Assembly: GCA_003164045.1 (NCBI GenBank)
Contig: PLRU01000093.1
Location: 58,166 to 122,165 of the forward strand
Source: Candidatus Lustribacter telmatis
Lineage (GTDB): Bacteria; Vulcanimicrobiota; Vulcanimicrobiia; Vulcanimicrobiales; Vulcanimicrobiaceae
Length of the DNA stretch: 64,000 nt
Direction of reading: 5' to 3'
Shown here: positions 1 through 8,196 of the stretch, in pieces
How positions within the stretch are numbered: the first letter of the stretch is position 1
Layout: every line of letters begins with the position of its first letter
Program-made: the position numbers and the translations under genes
The notes under the pieces: generated by a model
Database searches by the model: none
Told to the model about the DNA's origin: nothing
What the model saw: only the letters and a program-made list of their open reading frames with translations

Positions 1-49
1 CATCGATTTCGGAAAAACGGGCTGCGGAGAACCGGGACTGCGACTGCAT
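1..49 (-). CDS. 5' end of an unidentified gene, cut by the window edge
   Basis: An ATG on the minus strand at 49 is preceded by a strong ribosome-binding site (GGTGAGGAG, five bases upstream). It opens a frame that runs off the window edge, reading MQSQSRFSAARFSEID. The gene is divergent from pnp. Sixteen residues are too few to name a family. The call rests only on the good RBS and the open frame. Confidence 0.45.
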   Translation of the reverse strand, partial: MQSQSRFSAARFSEID

Positions 50-99
50 AGGGGCTCCTCACCCATGTCCATATCCGGTGCGCAGCGCGGCAAAACGTT

Positions 100-118
100 A
101 AACGCCCTTAAGGCGTTT
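100..118. promoter_or_regulatory. Hairpin in the pnp upstream region
   Basis: AAACGCC-cttaa-GGCGTTT is a perfect 7-bp inverted repeat with a 5-base loop, about 110 bases before the pnp start. It has no T-run, so it is not an obvious terminator. In enterobacteria pnp is autoregulated through a leader hairpin cut by RNase III. A similar role here is only an inference. Confidence 0.35.
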
Positions 119-228
119 CGCTCGGGCTTGCTTGCTCAAAAAGGGCCGCGACGAGGCAATTGTACGGCCGGAGCGAACCTTAACGCGTTCAATAAAACGA
201 CAAACAATAAGAAAATTTAGGAGTATTT

Positions 229-2457
229 GTGCCAGAATCCGTCTCTCTCGAGATCGGGGGTCGCACCCTGACGATCGAGACCGGCGAGCTTGCTAAGCAA
301 GCCAACGGCAGTGTTCTCATCCGCTACGGCGATGCGAACGTTGTCCTTACCGCCGTCACCGCCTCGGAGCAACCCCGCTCGGGCGTCGATTTCTTTCCCC
401 TGACCTGCGAATTTGAAGAGAAGATGTATGCCGCGGGCAAGATCCCGGGCGGCTACATCAAGCGCGAAGGACGTGCCTCCGAGCACGGCACCTTGAGCGC
501 CCGTCAAATGGATCGTCCGATCCGTCCGCTCTTCGAAGACGGCTTCCGCAACGACATCATGATCGTGGCGACCGTGCTCTCGATCGATCGCGAACTCGAC
601 GCCGACGTGCTCGCCGTATGCGGCGCAGGTGCCGCGCTTGCCGTTTCCGACATCCCGTTCGCCAAGAACGTCGCCGCCGTACGCGTCGGCCGCGATGAGA
701 ACGGCAAGTACATCATCAACCCCACGCTGCCGCAGTATGAAACCGGCGGCATGGACATCGTCATCGCCGGCACGCTCGACGGCGTGATGATGGTCGAAGG
801 CGGCGGACATGAAATCTCCGAGGAAGATCTCCTCGGTGCTGTAGAGTTCGGCCACGCCGCGGTCAAAAAGATCGTTACCGCGATCAACCAGCTGCAGAAA
901 AAAGTCGGCAAGAAAAAGCGGACGTATCCGCTGCTCACCGTCAACGAAGCGCTCGATGCGTGGACGCGCAAGACGTTCAAAAAAGACGTCGCCAAAGCGA
1001 TGCGCATCGTCGAGAAGGGCGAGCGCAATACCGCGTTCGCGAAGCTCTCCAAAGAAACCGCGCTCGAAAAAGCCGGCGTCAAAGAACTCGAAGTTCGCGC
1101 CGCGCTCGAAGACAAGAACAACAAAGACTTCGACAAGATCATCAAGACGATGGAAGAGGAAGAACTTCGCGTCATGGTCGTCGACGAGAAGTTGCGTCCC
1201 GACGGTCGCAAGGCCGACGAGATCCGGCCGATCTGGTCGAAGGTCGGCTACTTGCCGCGCGTTCACGGTACCGGCCTGTTCCAGCGCGGACAAACGCAAG
1301 TGCTCACCGCCGCGACCCTCGGTTCGATCGGCGACGAACAGCGCCTCGACGGCATCATGGCGATTCCGAACAAGCGCTACATGCACTACTACAACTTCCC
1401 GCCGTATTCGGTCGGCGAGACGCGCCCGATGCGCGGTCCGGGCCGGCGCGAAATCGGCCACGGTCACCTCGCGGAGCGCGCGCTGGTGCCGATCCTGCCG
1501 CCGCAGGATGAGTTCCCCTACACGATGCGTTTAATCAGTGAAACGCTCGAATCCAACGGGTCGTCGTCGATGGCGTCGATCTGCGGTTCGACGCTCGCAC
1601 TGATGGATGCCGGCGTGCCGATTCAGAAACATGTCGGCGGTATCGCGATGGGTCTGATCTTGCACGGCAAGAAACACGCCGTCCTCACCGACATCCAGGG
1701 CATGGAAGACTCGCTCGGCGAGATGGACTTCAAGGTCGCCGGAACCGTCGATGGTATCACGGCGATCCAGATGGACATCAAGGTCGACGGGATCACGATC
1801 GACATCATGCGCGAAGCCTTGGCGCAAGCCAAGAAAGCGCGCCTGTCGATCATCGACAAGCTCAAGGAAACGCTGCCTGCAGCGCGCACCGAGATGAGCC
1901 CGTACGCACCGCGCATGCTCGTTGTGACGATCAGCCCCGACAAGATCAAAGACGTGATCGGACCCGGCGGCAAAGTCATCAACAAGATCATCGCGGATAC
2001 CGGCGCAAAGATCGACATCGAGAACGACGGACACGTCTTCATCTCGGCGCCCGACGGCGTTGCGGCCGAAAAGGCCAAAGCGATGGTCGAAGCGCTCACG
2101 AAGTCCGTGCAAGTCGGCGAGACGTACCTCGGTACGGTAACGCGCTTGATGAACTTCGGTGCGTTCGTCGCGATTCTGCCTGGTAAAGAAGGCCTGGTCC
2201 ACATCTCGCAGCTCGCGCCGCAACGCGTCGAGCGCGTCGAAGACGTGGTCAAGATCGGCGACCAGATCATGGTGAAGGTTGTCGAGATCGATTCGCAAGG
2301 CCGCATCAACCTCTCGCGCAAGGCCGTTCTCGGCGGCGGCGACGAGGGTGGTGCACCGGCACCGGCACCGCGCAGCGAAGAAGCTGCCGGTTCGGGCGGC
2401 GGCGATCGTAACGGTGCGCCGCGCGGTCGCGGACGCCGTCCTCCCCGTCGCGACTGA
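229..2457 (+). CDS. pnp: Polyribonucleotide nucleotidyltransferase (PNPase)
   Basis: Cytoplasmic 3'-5' phosphorolytic exoribonuclease, releasing NDPs from RNA in mRNA turnover. At 742 residues the length is normal. Visible domains are two RNase PH-like cores (about 10-145 and 320-545), a KH domain near 565-610 with the GPGG loop in DVIGPGGKVINKI, and an S1 domain near 630-700 (GAFVAILPGKEGLVHIS). The second core holds EDSLGEMDFK, matching the metal/phosphate site of E. coli PNPase (D486, D492, K494). The C-terminus is a low-complexity Gly/Pro/Arg tail (GRGRRPPRRD), probably an added RNA-binding extension. Start is GTG at 229 behind TTAGGAG. The gene appears monocistronic, closed by the terminator at 2487. 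Confidence 0.98.
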   Translation: MPESVSLEIGGRTLTIETGELAKQANGSVLIRYGDANVVLTAVTASEQPRSGVDFFPLTCEFEEKMYAAGKIPGGYIKREGRASEHGTLSARQMDRPIRPLFEDGFRNDIMIVATVLSIDRELDADVLAVCGAGAALAVSDIPFAKNVAAVRVGRDENGKYIINPTLPQYETGGMDIVIAGTLDGVMMVEGGGHEISEEDLLGAVEFGHAAVKKIVTAINQLQKKVGKKKRTYPLLTVNEALDAWTRKTFKKDVAKAMRIVEKGERNTAFAKLSKETALEKAGVKELEVRAALEDKNNKDFDKIIKTMEEEELRVMVVDEKLRPDGRKADEIRPIWSKVGYLPRVHGTGLFQRGQTQVLTAATLGSIGDEQRLDGIMAIPNKRYMHYYNFPPYSVGETRPMRGPGRREIGHGHLAERALVPILPPQDEFPYTMRLISETLESNGSSSMASICGSTLALMDAGVPIQKHVGGIAMGLILHGKKHAVLTDIQGMEDSLGEMDFKVAGTVDGITAIQMDIKVDGITIDIMREALAQAKKARLSIIDKLKETLPAARTEMSPYAPRMLVVTISPDKIKDVIGPGGKVINKIIADTGAKIDIENDGHVFISAPDGVAAEKAKAMVEALTKSVQVGETYLGTVTRLMNFGAFVAILPGKEGLVHISQLAPQRVERVEDVVKIGDQIMVKVVEIDSQGRINLSRKAVLGGGDEGGAPAPAPRSEEAAGSGGGDRNGAPRGRGRRPPRRD

Positions 2458-2486
2458 CCGCACAACCGCGGTAACGCAGCACAAGC

Positions 2487-2521
2487 AAACGGGCCTCGGC
2501 AGTACATGCCGGGGCCCGTTT
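2487..2521 (+). terminator. Strong hairpin terminator after pnp
   Basis: AAACGGGCCTCGGCA-gtaca-TGCCGGGGCCCGTTT forms a 15-bp stem with one T-G wobble and a 5-base loop, starting 29 bases after the pnp stop. The A/T ends of the stem supply the only T-run, three bases. It should stop transcription, and possibly protect the 3' end, before the next operon. Confidence 0.85.
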
Positions 2522-2582
2522 GTCACAATGCGGGCTCCCGGGAGGGATGGAGCTAACGACTGCGCCAAGGAGTGCGTCGTCA

Positions 2583-2948
2583 ATGGCTGTACATCCCGAT
2601 CTTCTCAACGGTGTCATGCGCACGTATCGCGATCATGTGATCCGCGTGCTAGGTTGGCAACTTCCCAACGTTGCGTCGGGCGAAGAGCTCATCGCGCTGG
2701 CGAAAAAAACCGAAGCCTCGGCGCTCGAAGCCGAACACGGCTTGCGCACGGAGCCGCCCTTTCCGGGTGCGGCCGAGAAGCCGGACGAAATGCCGAAGGG
2801 CTGGCGGATGATCTGCGCCACCCGGCTCTCGCACGAAGGCCACGACGTCGGCGTGATGTACACGACGTTCGTCAGCGGCCGAACGCCCAGTATTTCCATC
2901 GTTGAAGCCGCCACGACGATCCCCGAGGAGTATTCGCCGCTCTTCTGA
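2583..2948 (+). CDS. Hypothetical protein, first gene of the PaaA-like operon
   Basis: A 121-residue soluble protein of unrecognised family. The ATG at 2583 (MAVHPDLLNGV) is preferred over the upstream in-frame start because AAGGAG lies 10 bases before it. There is no signal peptide or membrane segment. Its second half (GWRMICATRLSHEGHDVGVMYTTF) looks like a small alpha/beta fold. The next gene starts 16 bases after its stop, so it is probably cotranscribed with the SDR, diiron protein, thioesterase and SBP. A small accessory role in that pathway is inference only. Confidence 0.7.
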   Translation: MAVHPDLLNGVMRTYRDHVIRVLGWQLPNVASGEELIALAKKTEASALEAEHGLRTEPPFPGAAEKPDEMPKGWRMICATRLSHEGHDVGVMYTTFVSGRTPSISIVEAATTIPEEYSPLF

Positions 2949-2964
2949 CGGTAAGTCTGCCGGT

Positions 2965-3900
2965 GTGAATGACCTTGCCGGCCGCGTCGCCATCGTTACC
3001 GGAGCCGCGCGCGGCGTTGGTGCTGCCATCGTACGCGACCTCATCGCACGCGGCGTGCGCGTCGTCGCTGCCGACAACGGTGCATCGATCGATGGCCGCA
3101 CGGAAGATCCTGCGCTCATCGCCGCGTTCGCAGCAGAATGCGGCGATGCCGTCGTGCCGCTCGCGCAGAGCGTTACCGCACCGGGATTCGCTGACGCTGC
3201 CGTTGCGCTAGCGTGCGAACGTTTCGGCGGCCTCGACATCGTCGTCAACAACGCGGCGATCTTGCGCGACGCGTTTCTCTTCAAAGGCAATCGCGCCGAC
3301 TTCGAAGCCGTGATTGCGACCGACCTGACGGCGGCGTTCGACTTGCTGCGCGCGGCGACGCCGGTGCTGCGCGAAAACGCGAAGCAGGCACGCGGCGGCG
3401 AGCCGTACGGCTGGGGCCGCATCGTTACGATCGGCTCGACGGCCGCGCTCTACGGGAACTACGGTCAAGGCGCCTACGCCAGCGCGAAGGCCGGTCTCTT
3501 CGGCCTGATGCGCATTGCCGCGCTCGATATGGCGCGCAGCGGCGTCACCTCGAACATGATCGCCCCATTTGCGGCTTCCCGCGTGACCGAAACGATCGTG
3601 CCCGCAACGCCGGCGCAAGCGATCTATAAAGCCGCCGCGCTCTCCATCCCGCCCGCACCGATCGGCCGCTTCACGTCGTACCTCTGCTCGGCCCGCGCGC
3701 AGCACATCACGGGACAGGTATTCGGCGTACGCGGGCGTGAAACGTTCGTGTTCTCGCAGCCGCGCCCGCTTGCGCGCGCCACGACCGCGCCCGATCCGTC
3801 GCTCGACGACCTCGCCGCGCTCGTCGATAGCCAGTTCGCCCCGCATTTCACCGCGCTCGAAACCGATCTCGACGCGTTTTCTACGACCCCCGTTCTCTAG
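2965..3900 (+). CDS. Short-chain dehydrogenase/reductase, HSD17B4/MFE-2-like
   Basis: NAD(P)-dependent oxidoreductase of 311 residues. The N-terminus carries the cofactor motif TGAARGVG and the family NNAA motif (VVNNAAIL). The active-site YASAK follows a Ser-bearing strand (IVTIGSTAALYG). The C-terminal extension with GQVFGVRGRETFVFSQPRP resembles the dehydrogenase part of peroxisomal multifunctional enzyme 2, which oxidises 3-hydroxyacyl-CoA. A 3-hydroxyacyl-CoA substrate is therefore likely but unproven. GTG at 2965 was chosen because residues upstream in the frame are basic junk overlapping the previous gene. It is followed after 9 bases by the PaaA-like gene. Confidence 0.85.
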   Translation: MNDLAGRVAIVTGAARGVGAAIVRDLIARGVRVVAADNGASIDGRTEDPALIAAFAAECGDAVVPLAQSVTAPGFADAAVALACERFGGLDIVVNNAAILRDAFLFKGNRADFEAVIATDLTAAFDLLRAATPVLRENAKQARGGEPYGWGRIVTIGSTAALYGNYGQGAYASAKAGLFGLMRIAALDMARSGVTSNMIAPFAASRVTETIVPATPAQAIYKAAALSIPPAPIGRFTSYLCSARAQHITGQVFGVRGRETFVFSQPRPLARATTAPDPSLDDLAALVDSQFAPHFTALETDLDAFSTTPVL

Positions 3901-3909
3901 GAGTCTGCC

Positions 3910-4626
3910 GTGCCTACGCCCGCCGCACCATTTGTCGTCGCCACGCCCGCCGAGTTACTCCAACAGCCCGCCGAGTACCAAGAGCTGGTCAAGAAGATCA
4001 TCGTCAGCCACGCGATCAACGAATTGGCCGGGGCAACCGTGTACGACGAGCCGGCGATTGCCTTTGCGCCGACGCCGTATTGGAAGTGGCACGCTTGCCG
4101 TATCGCGATGGAAGAGTACGGTCACCACGTGCGGTTCGCGAAGATGGGCAAAGCCATCGGCGTGGCGGAAGATACGATGATTCCGGGCCGCACCGAGAAG
4201 CGCTCGCTCAACATTTTCGATACGACGCTCGGCGGCTGGGCCGAGTTCTGCGTCCTCAAGATGATCGGCGACCTGGCCGAAATCTTGCAAGTCGAAGATC
4301 TTCTCAGCTGCAGTTACGTGCCGCTGCGCAAAGCCGCGAAGATCACGATGCCGGAGGAGAAATTCCACGCCACGTTCGGCGAACGCGCGTGCGCCGAACT
4401 CGTGCAGACGGCCGAAGGCCGCAGCGGCGTGCAGGCGGGCATCAACAAGCTCTTCCCCACGCTGCCGGCATTCTTCGGGCGCGCGAATTCGAAGAACAAC
4501 GAGCTCTACCGCAAGTGGGGCATCAAGGAACGAACGAACGAAGCGATGCGCGCCGATTATCTCGAGCGCGCGCGCGTGCTCGTCGAGAAGATCGGCCTCA
4601 AGCTGCCCAAACTGCCGGCCGCCTAA
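3910..4626 (+). CDS. PaaA-like ferritin-fold diiron protein
   Basis: A 238-residue protein of the phenylacetyl-CoA epoxidase subunit A (PaaA) family of non-haem diiron oxygenases. Two helix pairs carry the ligands: a Glu in INELAG followed by EEYGHH, and a Glu in GWAEFCV followed by EEKFHATFG. That gives two ExxH motifs plus two single Glu. PaaA normally works with PaaB, C, D and E, and none of these is here. The neighbours are an SDR, a CoA thioesterase and an SBP, so an aromatic or acyl-CoA thioester substrate fits. GTG start behind TAGGAG; its stop overlaps the thioesterase ATG (TAATG). Confidence 0.8.
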   Translation: MPTPAAPFVVATPAELLQQPAEYQELVKKIIVSHAINELAGATVYDEPAIAFAPTPYWKWHACRIAMEEYGHHVRFAKMGKAIGVAEDTMIPGRTEKRSLNIFDTTLGGWAEFCVLKMIGDLAEILQVEDLLSCSYVPLRKAAKITMPEEKFHATFGERACAELVQTAEGRSGVQAGINKLFPTLPAFFGRANSKNNELYRKWGIKERTNEAMRADYLERARVLVEKIGLKLPKLPAA

Positions 4627-5063
4627 TGGGATTGCAGGCGATCATGCGCACGCGCGTCCGCTTCGGCGAGACCGACGCGGCGGGGATCGTGTTCTATCCG
4701 ACGTTTTTCCTCTGGTTCGATTCCGGGACGCACGGCCTGCTGCGCGTCGGCGACGCACCGAGCCGCGATACACGCGGCGCGCCGAAGGATCCGTTGCCGA
4801 TCGTCGAGTGCGGCGCGACGTTCCTCGCGCCGCTGCAGTTCGATGAGGAGATCGAGATCGTCTCGACGGTTGCCTCGATGGGCGAGTCGTCGCTGCGCAT
4901 CGAGCACGAAGTCCGCACGCTCGCCGGCAAAACGTGCGCGCGCGGTTTCGAGCAGCGCGTGTTCGTCGAAATCAAGGACGGCCGCATCGCGAAGGCCGCC
5001 ATTCCCGCCGATTTGCGCGCCCGCTTGGACGGCCCGGCCGCAACGTCGAAGGGCGACGCATAA
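4626..5063 (+). CDS. Acyl-CoA thioesterase, 4-hydroxybenzoyl-CoA/YbgC type
   Basis: A 145-residue single hot-dog domain. The N-terminal RVRFGETDAAGIVFYPTFF matches the family's catalytic segment, in which the Asp after T activates water to hydrolyse the CoA thioester. The typical later strand RGFEQRVFVEI is present. It probably releases a free acid from an aromatic or acyl-CoA made by the neighbouring SDR/diiron enzymes. Start and stop overlap both neighbours (TAATG at each end), so translation is coupled through PaaA-like, thioesterase and SBP. Confidence 0.9.
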   Translation: MGLQAIMRTRVRFGETDAAGIVFYPTFFLWFDSGTHGLLRVGDAPSRDTRGAPKDPLPIVECGATFLAPLQFDEEIEIVSTVASMGESSLRIEHEVRTLAGKTCARGFEQRVFVEIKDGRIAKAAIPADLRARLDGPAATSKGDA

Positions 5064-6199
5064 TGTTTCGCTCGGAATTTCTCGGCGGTCTCGGCGCCAC
5101 CACCGCCGCCGTCACGTTTCCGCAAATCACGCCGTCGATCTCGATCGCGCTCGTCGGGCCGATGAGCGGCCCGGCCCGCGGCATCGGAACGCGGTTGAGC
5201 ACCGGCGCGCAAGGCGCGATTCAGTACGCCAACGAGCTGGCCGGCTCGCTGCAGCGCACCTACACGTTGCGCGTGTTCGACGATCAGAACACGGCGGCCA
5301 ACGCGTCGCTCGTCTCGAGTTTCGCCGCCGGCGACAGCTCCGTGATCGCGGTGATCGGTCACGTGAAGGCCGACGCGACGCTGCAGGGGATCGCGAACTA
5401 CGGCCCGGCGCAGTTGCCCTTGATCGTTCCGCTCTGCACCGACGACCGCATCACTGCAACGCAGTACCGCAACGTGTTCCGCTTGCCGACGAAGGATTCA
5501 TTCGAAGGCGCGATCTTCGCGCAATCGGTCATCGCGCAGTACAAACCGAAGCTGCCGTACGTCTTCGTGCAAGACGCCGAATACGGCGCCGACGTCGCCA
5601 CCGGTTTCATCAACGCGATGACCGCGCAAAAAATAGCGGTGCAGTACCAGCAATTTTCATACAACAAACCCGACTTCGCGGCGGTCGCCGATAAAGCGCT
5701 CGCGGTGCAGCCCGACTACGTGTTTCTGGCCGGCGTCGTCGGCGACATGGGCCCGATCGTGGGCATGCTGCGGACGAAGGGGTATACGGGCCCATTCGGC
5801 GCCTCGCAAGGCTTCTACGATCCCGGCACGCTCAAGCTCGGCGCCCCCGCGGACGGGATGATCGTCTCGACGTCGTTCCCGTATTTACCGCTCGCACCGA
5901 CGACGGTGCGCCAGCGCCAAGAATTCGAGACGCATTTCGGCGCGATGGACGCGTTTGCCGCATTCGGTTACGCCGCAGTGCAAATCATCATCTCGGCGGT
6001 CACGCGCACCAACGCATCGGGACGCGGCGCAACGACGACGGCGATCCAGCAAGGAATTCCGGTCGACACGATGACGGGTTCCTATTCGTTCGGCGCGTTC
6101 GGCGACGCGCTACAACCGCAGCTCTACTACTATCTGATAAAAGACGGCAAGATCACCTACTTGAAGCAAGCGCATCCGTCAACGTTCATGATCAAGTAA
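5063..6199 (+). CDS. LivK-type solute-binding protein (periplasmic binding type I)
   Basis: A 378-residue branched-chain-amino-acid-type receptor (Peripla_BP_6), which binds a ligand in the periplasm and normally feeds an ABC importer. The mature start ISIALVGPMSGPARGIG and the typical D-D-Q-N segment (VFDDQNTAANA) mark the fold. The N-terminus (FLGGLGATTAAV) is hydrophobic but short of basic residues, so export is likely but the signal is atypical. It is the last gene of the operon, its ATG overlapping the thioesterase stop. No permease or ATPase lies nearby. It is more distant from the four-member SBP subfamily at 32.7, 33.9, 38.2 and 57.5 kb. Confidence 0.88.
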   Translation: MFRSEFLGGLGATTAAVTFPQITPSISIALVGPMSGPARGIGTRLSTGAQGAIQYANELAGSLQRTYTLRVFDDQNTAANASLVSSFAAGDSSVIAVIGHVKADATLQGIANYGPAQLPLIVPLCTDDRITATQYRNVFRLPTKDSFEGAIFAQSVIAQYKPKLPYVFVQDAEYGADVATGFINAMTAQKIAVQYQQFSYNKPDFAAVADKALAVQPDYVFLAGVVGDMGPIVGMLRTKGYTGPFGASQGFYDPGTLKLGAPADGMIVSTSFPYLPLAPTTVRQRQEFETHFGAMDAFAAFGYAAVQIIISAVTRTNASGRGATTTAIQQGIPVDTMTGSYSFGAFGDALQPQLYYYLIKDGKITYLKQAHPSTFMIK

Positions 6200-6216
6200 T
6201 CGCCCACGCGCGATTA
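6197..6216. terminator. Probable bidirectional terminator hairpin
   Basis: TAATCGC-ccacgc-GCGATTA is a perfect 7-bp inverted repeat placed exactly between two converging stop codons. The SBP stop on plus is part of the left arm and the minus-strand small protein ends in the right arm. It lacks a long T-run, so efficiency is uncertain. Confidence 0.5.
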
Positions 6217-6363
6217 TGCGCCGTCTTCCTCGTCGTCATCATCATCATCTTCGCCGAGAATGTCCGGGTCGAGCGCTTGAGAGTGTGCGACGTCGTCACG
6301 CTCGGCCGGCGTCGGCCCACGTTCGTCCGTCAAATCGTCTTCGTAGAGATCTCGGCGTTCCAT
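6214..6363 (-). CDS. Small highly acidic protein
   Basis: A 49-residue ORF starting MERRDLYEDDLTDERG and ending in a run of Asp/Glu (DILGEDDDDDDEEDGA). The longer ORF upstream is basic and overlaps the quinone reductase, so the ATG at 6363 is preferred. There is no strong RBS. The acid-rich composition is unlike a random shadow ORF of GC-rich DNA, and the gene lies between converging and diverging neighbours. No family recognised. Confidence 0.5.
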   Translation of the reverse strand: MERRDLYEDDLTDERGPTPAERDDVAHSQALDPDILGEDDDDDDEEDGA

Positions 6364-6430
6364 AGGGTAGGCGTGTACCCGGGCGGATCGGCCCGGAAAC
6401 CCGCTCGTTTCCGGGCGGGTTGGCACTCGC

Positions 6431-7405
6431 GTGAAGGTGATACGCGTCGACCGCATCGGTGGTCCAGAGGTGCTCCAGCCGGCCGAGAGCGATACGCCCA
6501 AGGCCGCCGCCGGCGAGCTGCTGATCCGCCAGACGGCCGCCGGCATCAACTACATCGACGTCTACCTGCGCACCGGCGCCTATCCGCACGCACTGCCGTT
6601 CGTACCGGGCCGCGAGGGCGTCGGTATTGTCGAAGCCGTCGGTGCGGACGTCGCCGGTTTCACCACCGGCATGCGCGTGGGATATCCCGAGTCCCCAAAT
6701 CTCGGCGGTTATGCCGAGTGCGTCACCGTTCCGGCCCGCTTCTGCGTGGAGGTTCCCACCGGCATTGAGGATGCCGTCGCGTGCGGCGCGATGCTGCAAG
6801 CGCTGACCGCACAGTATCTCGCGACCGATTCGTACCACATCGCCCCGGGCGATCGCGTGCTCGTGCATGCTGCGGCCGGCGGCGTGGGCCGGATCCTCGT
6901 GCAGCTCGCGAAGCGCCGCGGCGCGACGGTTATCGCAACGGCCGGCGGTCCCGAAAAAACGGCGCTGGCAAAAAGTGCCGGCGCCGATCACGTGATCGAT
7001 TATCGTGCGGTCGACTTCGAACCCGAAGTGAAAGCAATCACCGGCGGTGCGGGCGTCGATGCCGTGTACGACGCCGTCGGCAAAGATACGTGGGAGCGCA
7101 GCTTACGTTCGCTGCGCATACGCGGTTCGTTCGTGCTTTACGGCGCGTCGAGCGGTAAGGTGCCGCCGATCGATCCGCAGACGCTCTCGGCAGCCGGCTC
7201 CGTCTTTTTCAGCCGGCCGACGTTCGGCCATTTCGCGCGCACGCACGCCGAGCTCGCCGAACGCGCCACGGAAGTCTTCGAAGCGATCCTCGACGGCTCG
7301 CTCCAGATCCGGGTCTCAAACACGTATCCGCTCGCCGAAGCCGCGCAAGCGCACCGCGATCTCGAAGCGCGCAAGACCAGCGGTAAGGCGATCCTGCTGG
7401 TTTAG
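6431..7405 (+). CDS. qor: NADPH:quinone oxidoreductase, zeta-crystallin type (MDR family)
   Basis: A 324-residue medium-chain reductase without zinc-ligand cysteines, typical of quinone oxidoreductases that reduce quinones or enones with NADPH. The GroES-like half includes AAGINYIDVYLRTGAY and PFVPGREGVG. The Rossmann half carries VLVHAAAGGVGRILVQLAK, the family nucleotide-binding loop. GTG start at 6431. It sits alone, upstream of the arsenic operon but separated from it by that operon's own promoter. Confidence 0.92.
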   Translation: MKVIRVDRIGGPEVLQPAESDTPKAAAGELLIRQTAAGINYIDVYLRTGAYPHALPFVPGREGVGIVEAVGADVAGFTTGMRVGYPESPNLGGYAECVTVPARFCVEVPTGIEDAVACGAMLQALTAQYLATDSYHIAPGDRVLVHAAAGGVGRILVQLAKRRGATVIATAGGPEKTALAKSAGADHVIDYRAVDFEPEVKAITGGAGVDAVYDAVGKDTWERSLRSLRIRGSFVLYGASSGKVPPIDPQTLSAAGSVFFSRPTFGHFARTHAELAERATEVFEAILDGSLQIRVSNTYPLAEAAQAHRDLEARKTSGKAILLV

Positions 7406-7421
7406 GCTACTACTGACGCCT

Positions 7422-7452
7422 ATATTGACATTCTCCGATACAATGCTAATAT
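7422..7452 (+). promoter_or_regulatory. ArsR operator and promoter of the arsenic operon
   Basis: ATATT-GA-CATT-N9-AATG-CT-AATAT is a long dyad. Its arms match at 9 of 11 positions, with only the GA/AG pair differing. It contains a near-consensus promoter: TTGACA at 7425, a 16-base spacer and TAATAT at 7447. Bound ArsR would cover both promoter boxes. The expected transcription start, about 7 bases after the -10 box, coincides with the arsR ATG at 7459. The message is therefore probably leaderless. Confidence 0.85.
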
Positions 7453-7458
7453 CGAGTT

Positions 7459-7791
7459 ATGTCGATGCAACGCTGCTGCCCCCCCGCCGAGGTGGATGCC
7501 GTGGACCGAACCGAGGATGCCGGGCTCTTTAAGGCGCTCGGCGACCCGCACCGGCTCACCATGCTCGCGACACTAGCGCGAGCAGAGGACGAGGTCTGCG
7601 TGTGCGACTTCACGTCGGCGCTTCCGCTTAATCAGCCCACCGTCTCGCATCACTTGAAGATTCTCCGCGACGCAGGTCTGGTAACGTGCGAGCGCCGCGG
7701 CACATGGGTCTATTACCGCCTAGCCGCCAGCGCGAAAATGCGCATCGACGCGTCGCTCAGTGCTCTCATCCCTGAAAAGGCACTCGTATGA
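7459..7791 (+). CDS. arsR: ArsR-family arsenic-responsive repressor
   Basis: A 110-residue winged-helix repressor. The sensor motif EVCVCDF is the CVC arsenite-binding site at the start of the alpha-3 helix in classical ArsR. The recognition helix is in NQPTVSHHLKILRDAGLV, followed by the wing RRGTWVYYRL. A further CC pair lies near the N-terminus (MQRCCPP). It should repress its own operon through the dyad at 7422 and release it on As(III) binding. The stop overlaps the start of the arsI-like gene by four bases (ATGA). Confidence 0.93.
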   Translation: MSMQRCCPPAEVDAVDRTEDAGLFKALGDPHRLTMLATLARAEDEVCVCDFTSALPLNQPTVSHHLKILRDAGLVTCERRGTWVYYRLAASAKMRIDASLSALIPEKALV

Positions 7792-8195
7792 AAATGCATC
7801 TCAATATTGCCACGCGCGATCTCGACGCGAGCGTTGCCTTCTACTCCACGCTGCTCGGTGCGCAGCCTGCGAAAAAGCTGGATGATTACGCGCTGTTCAT
7901 TACGGAACAACCCGGCCTCGAACTCGCGCTTGACTTCGACAAAGATGCGAACGCGCCGTTCGGCCAGCACTTTGGGATAGTGGTCGATTCTCCTGAAGCA
8001 GTCGAAGCGCAGATCGAGCGCCTCAACGTTGCCGGATATGCAACCGACGTTGAGCGCGAAGAGACGTGCTGCTACGCGAACCAAACCAAAGTATGGGCAA
8101 GCGATCCCGAAGGCCGTCGCTGGGAGACGTACTTCGTGCACGAAGACACAGAAGAGCGCGATCAAGACGACGCCGGCGCGACCTGCTGCGCCTGA
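7788..8195 (+). CDS. arsI: ArsI-like C-As lyase (VOC/glyoxalase fold)
   Basis: A 135-residue protein of the CadI/ArsI branch of the vicinal-oxygen-chelate family. ArsI is a non-haem iron dioxygenase that demethylates trivalent organoarsenicals such as methylarsenite. The iron triad can be read as H4, H61 (FGQHFG) and E113 (RRWETY). The vicinal cysteine pair that binds the arsenical is C94-C95 (ETCCYANQTK). A Cys pair also ends the protein. Position between arsR and acr3 supports the arsenic role. CadI-type cadmium-induced protein is the nearest alternative. Confidence 0.85.
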   Translation: MKMHLNIATRDLDASVAFYSTLLGAQPAKKLDDYALFITEQPGLELALDFDKDANAPFGQHFGIVVDSPEAVEAQIERLNVAGYATDVEREETCCYANQTKVWASDPEGRRWETYFVHEDTEERDQDDAGATCCA

Positions 8196-8196
8196 C

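Noticed and set aside
217-1467. 416-residue minus-strand ORF opposite pnp
   Set aside because: Antisense shadow of a strongly conserved gene, no RBS or motif.
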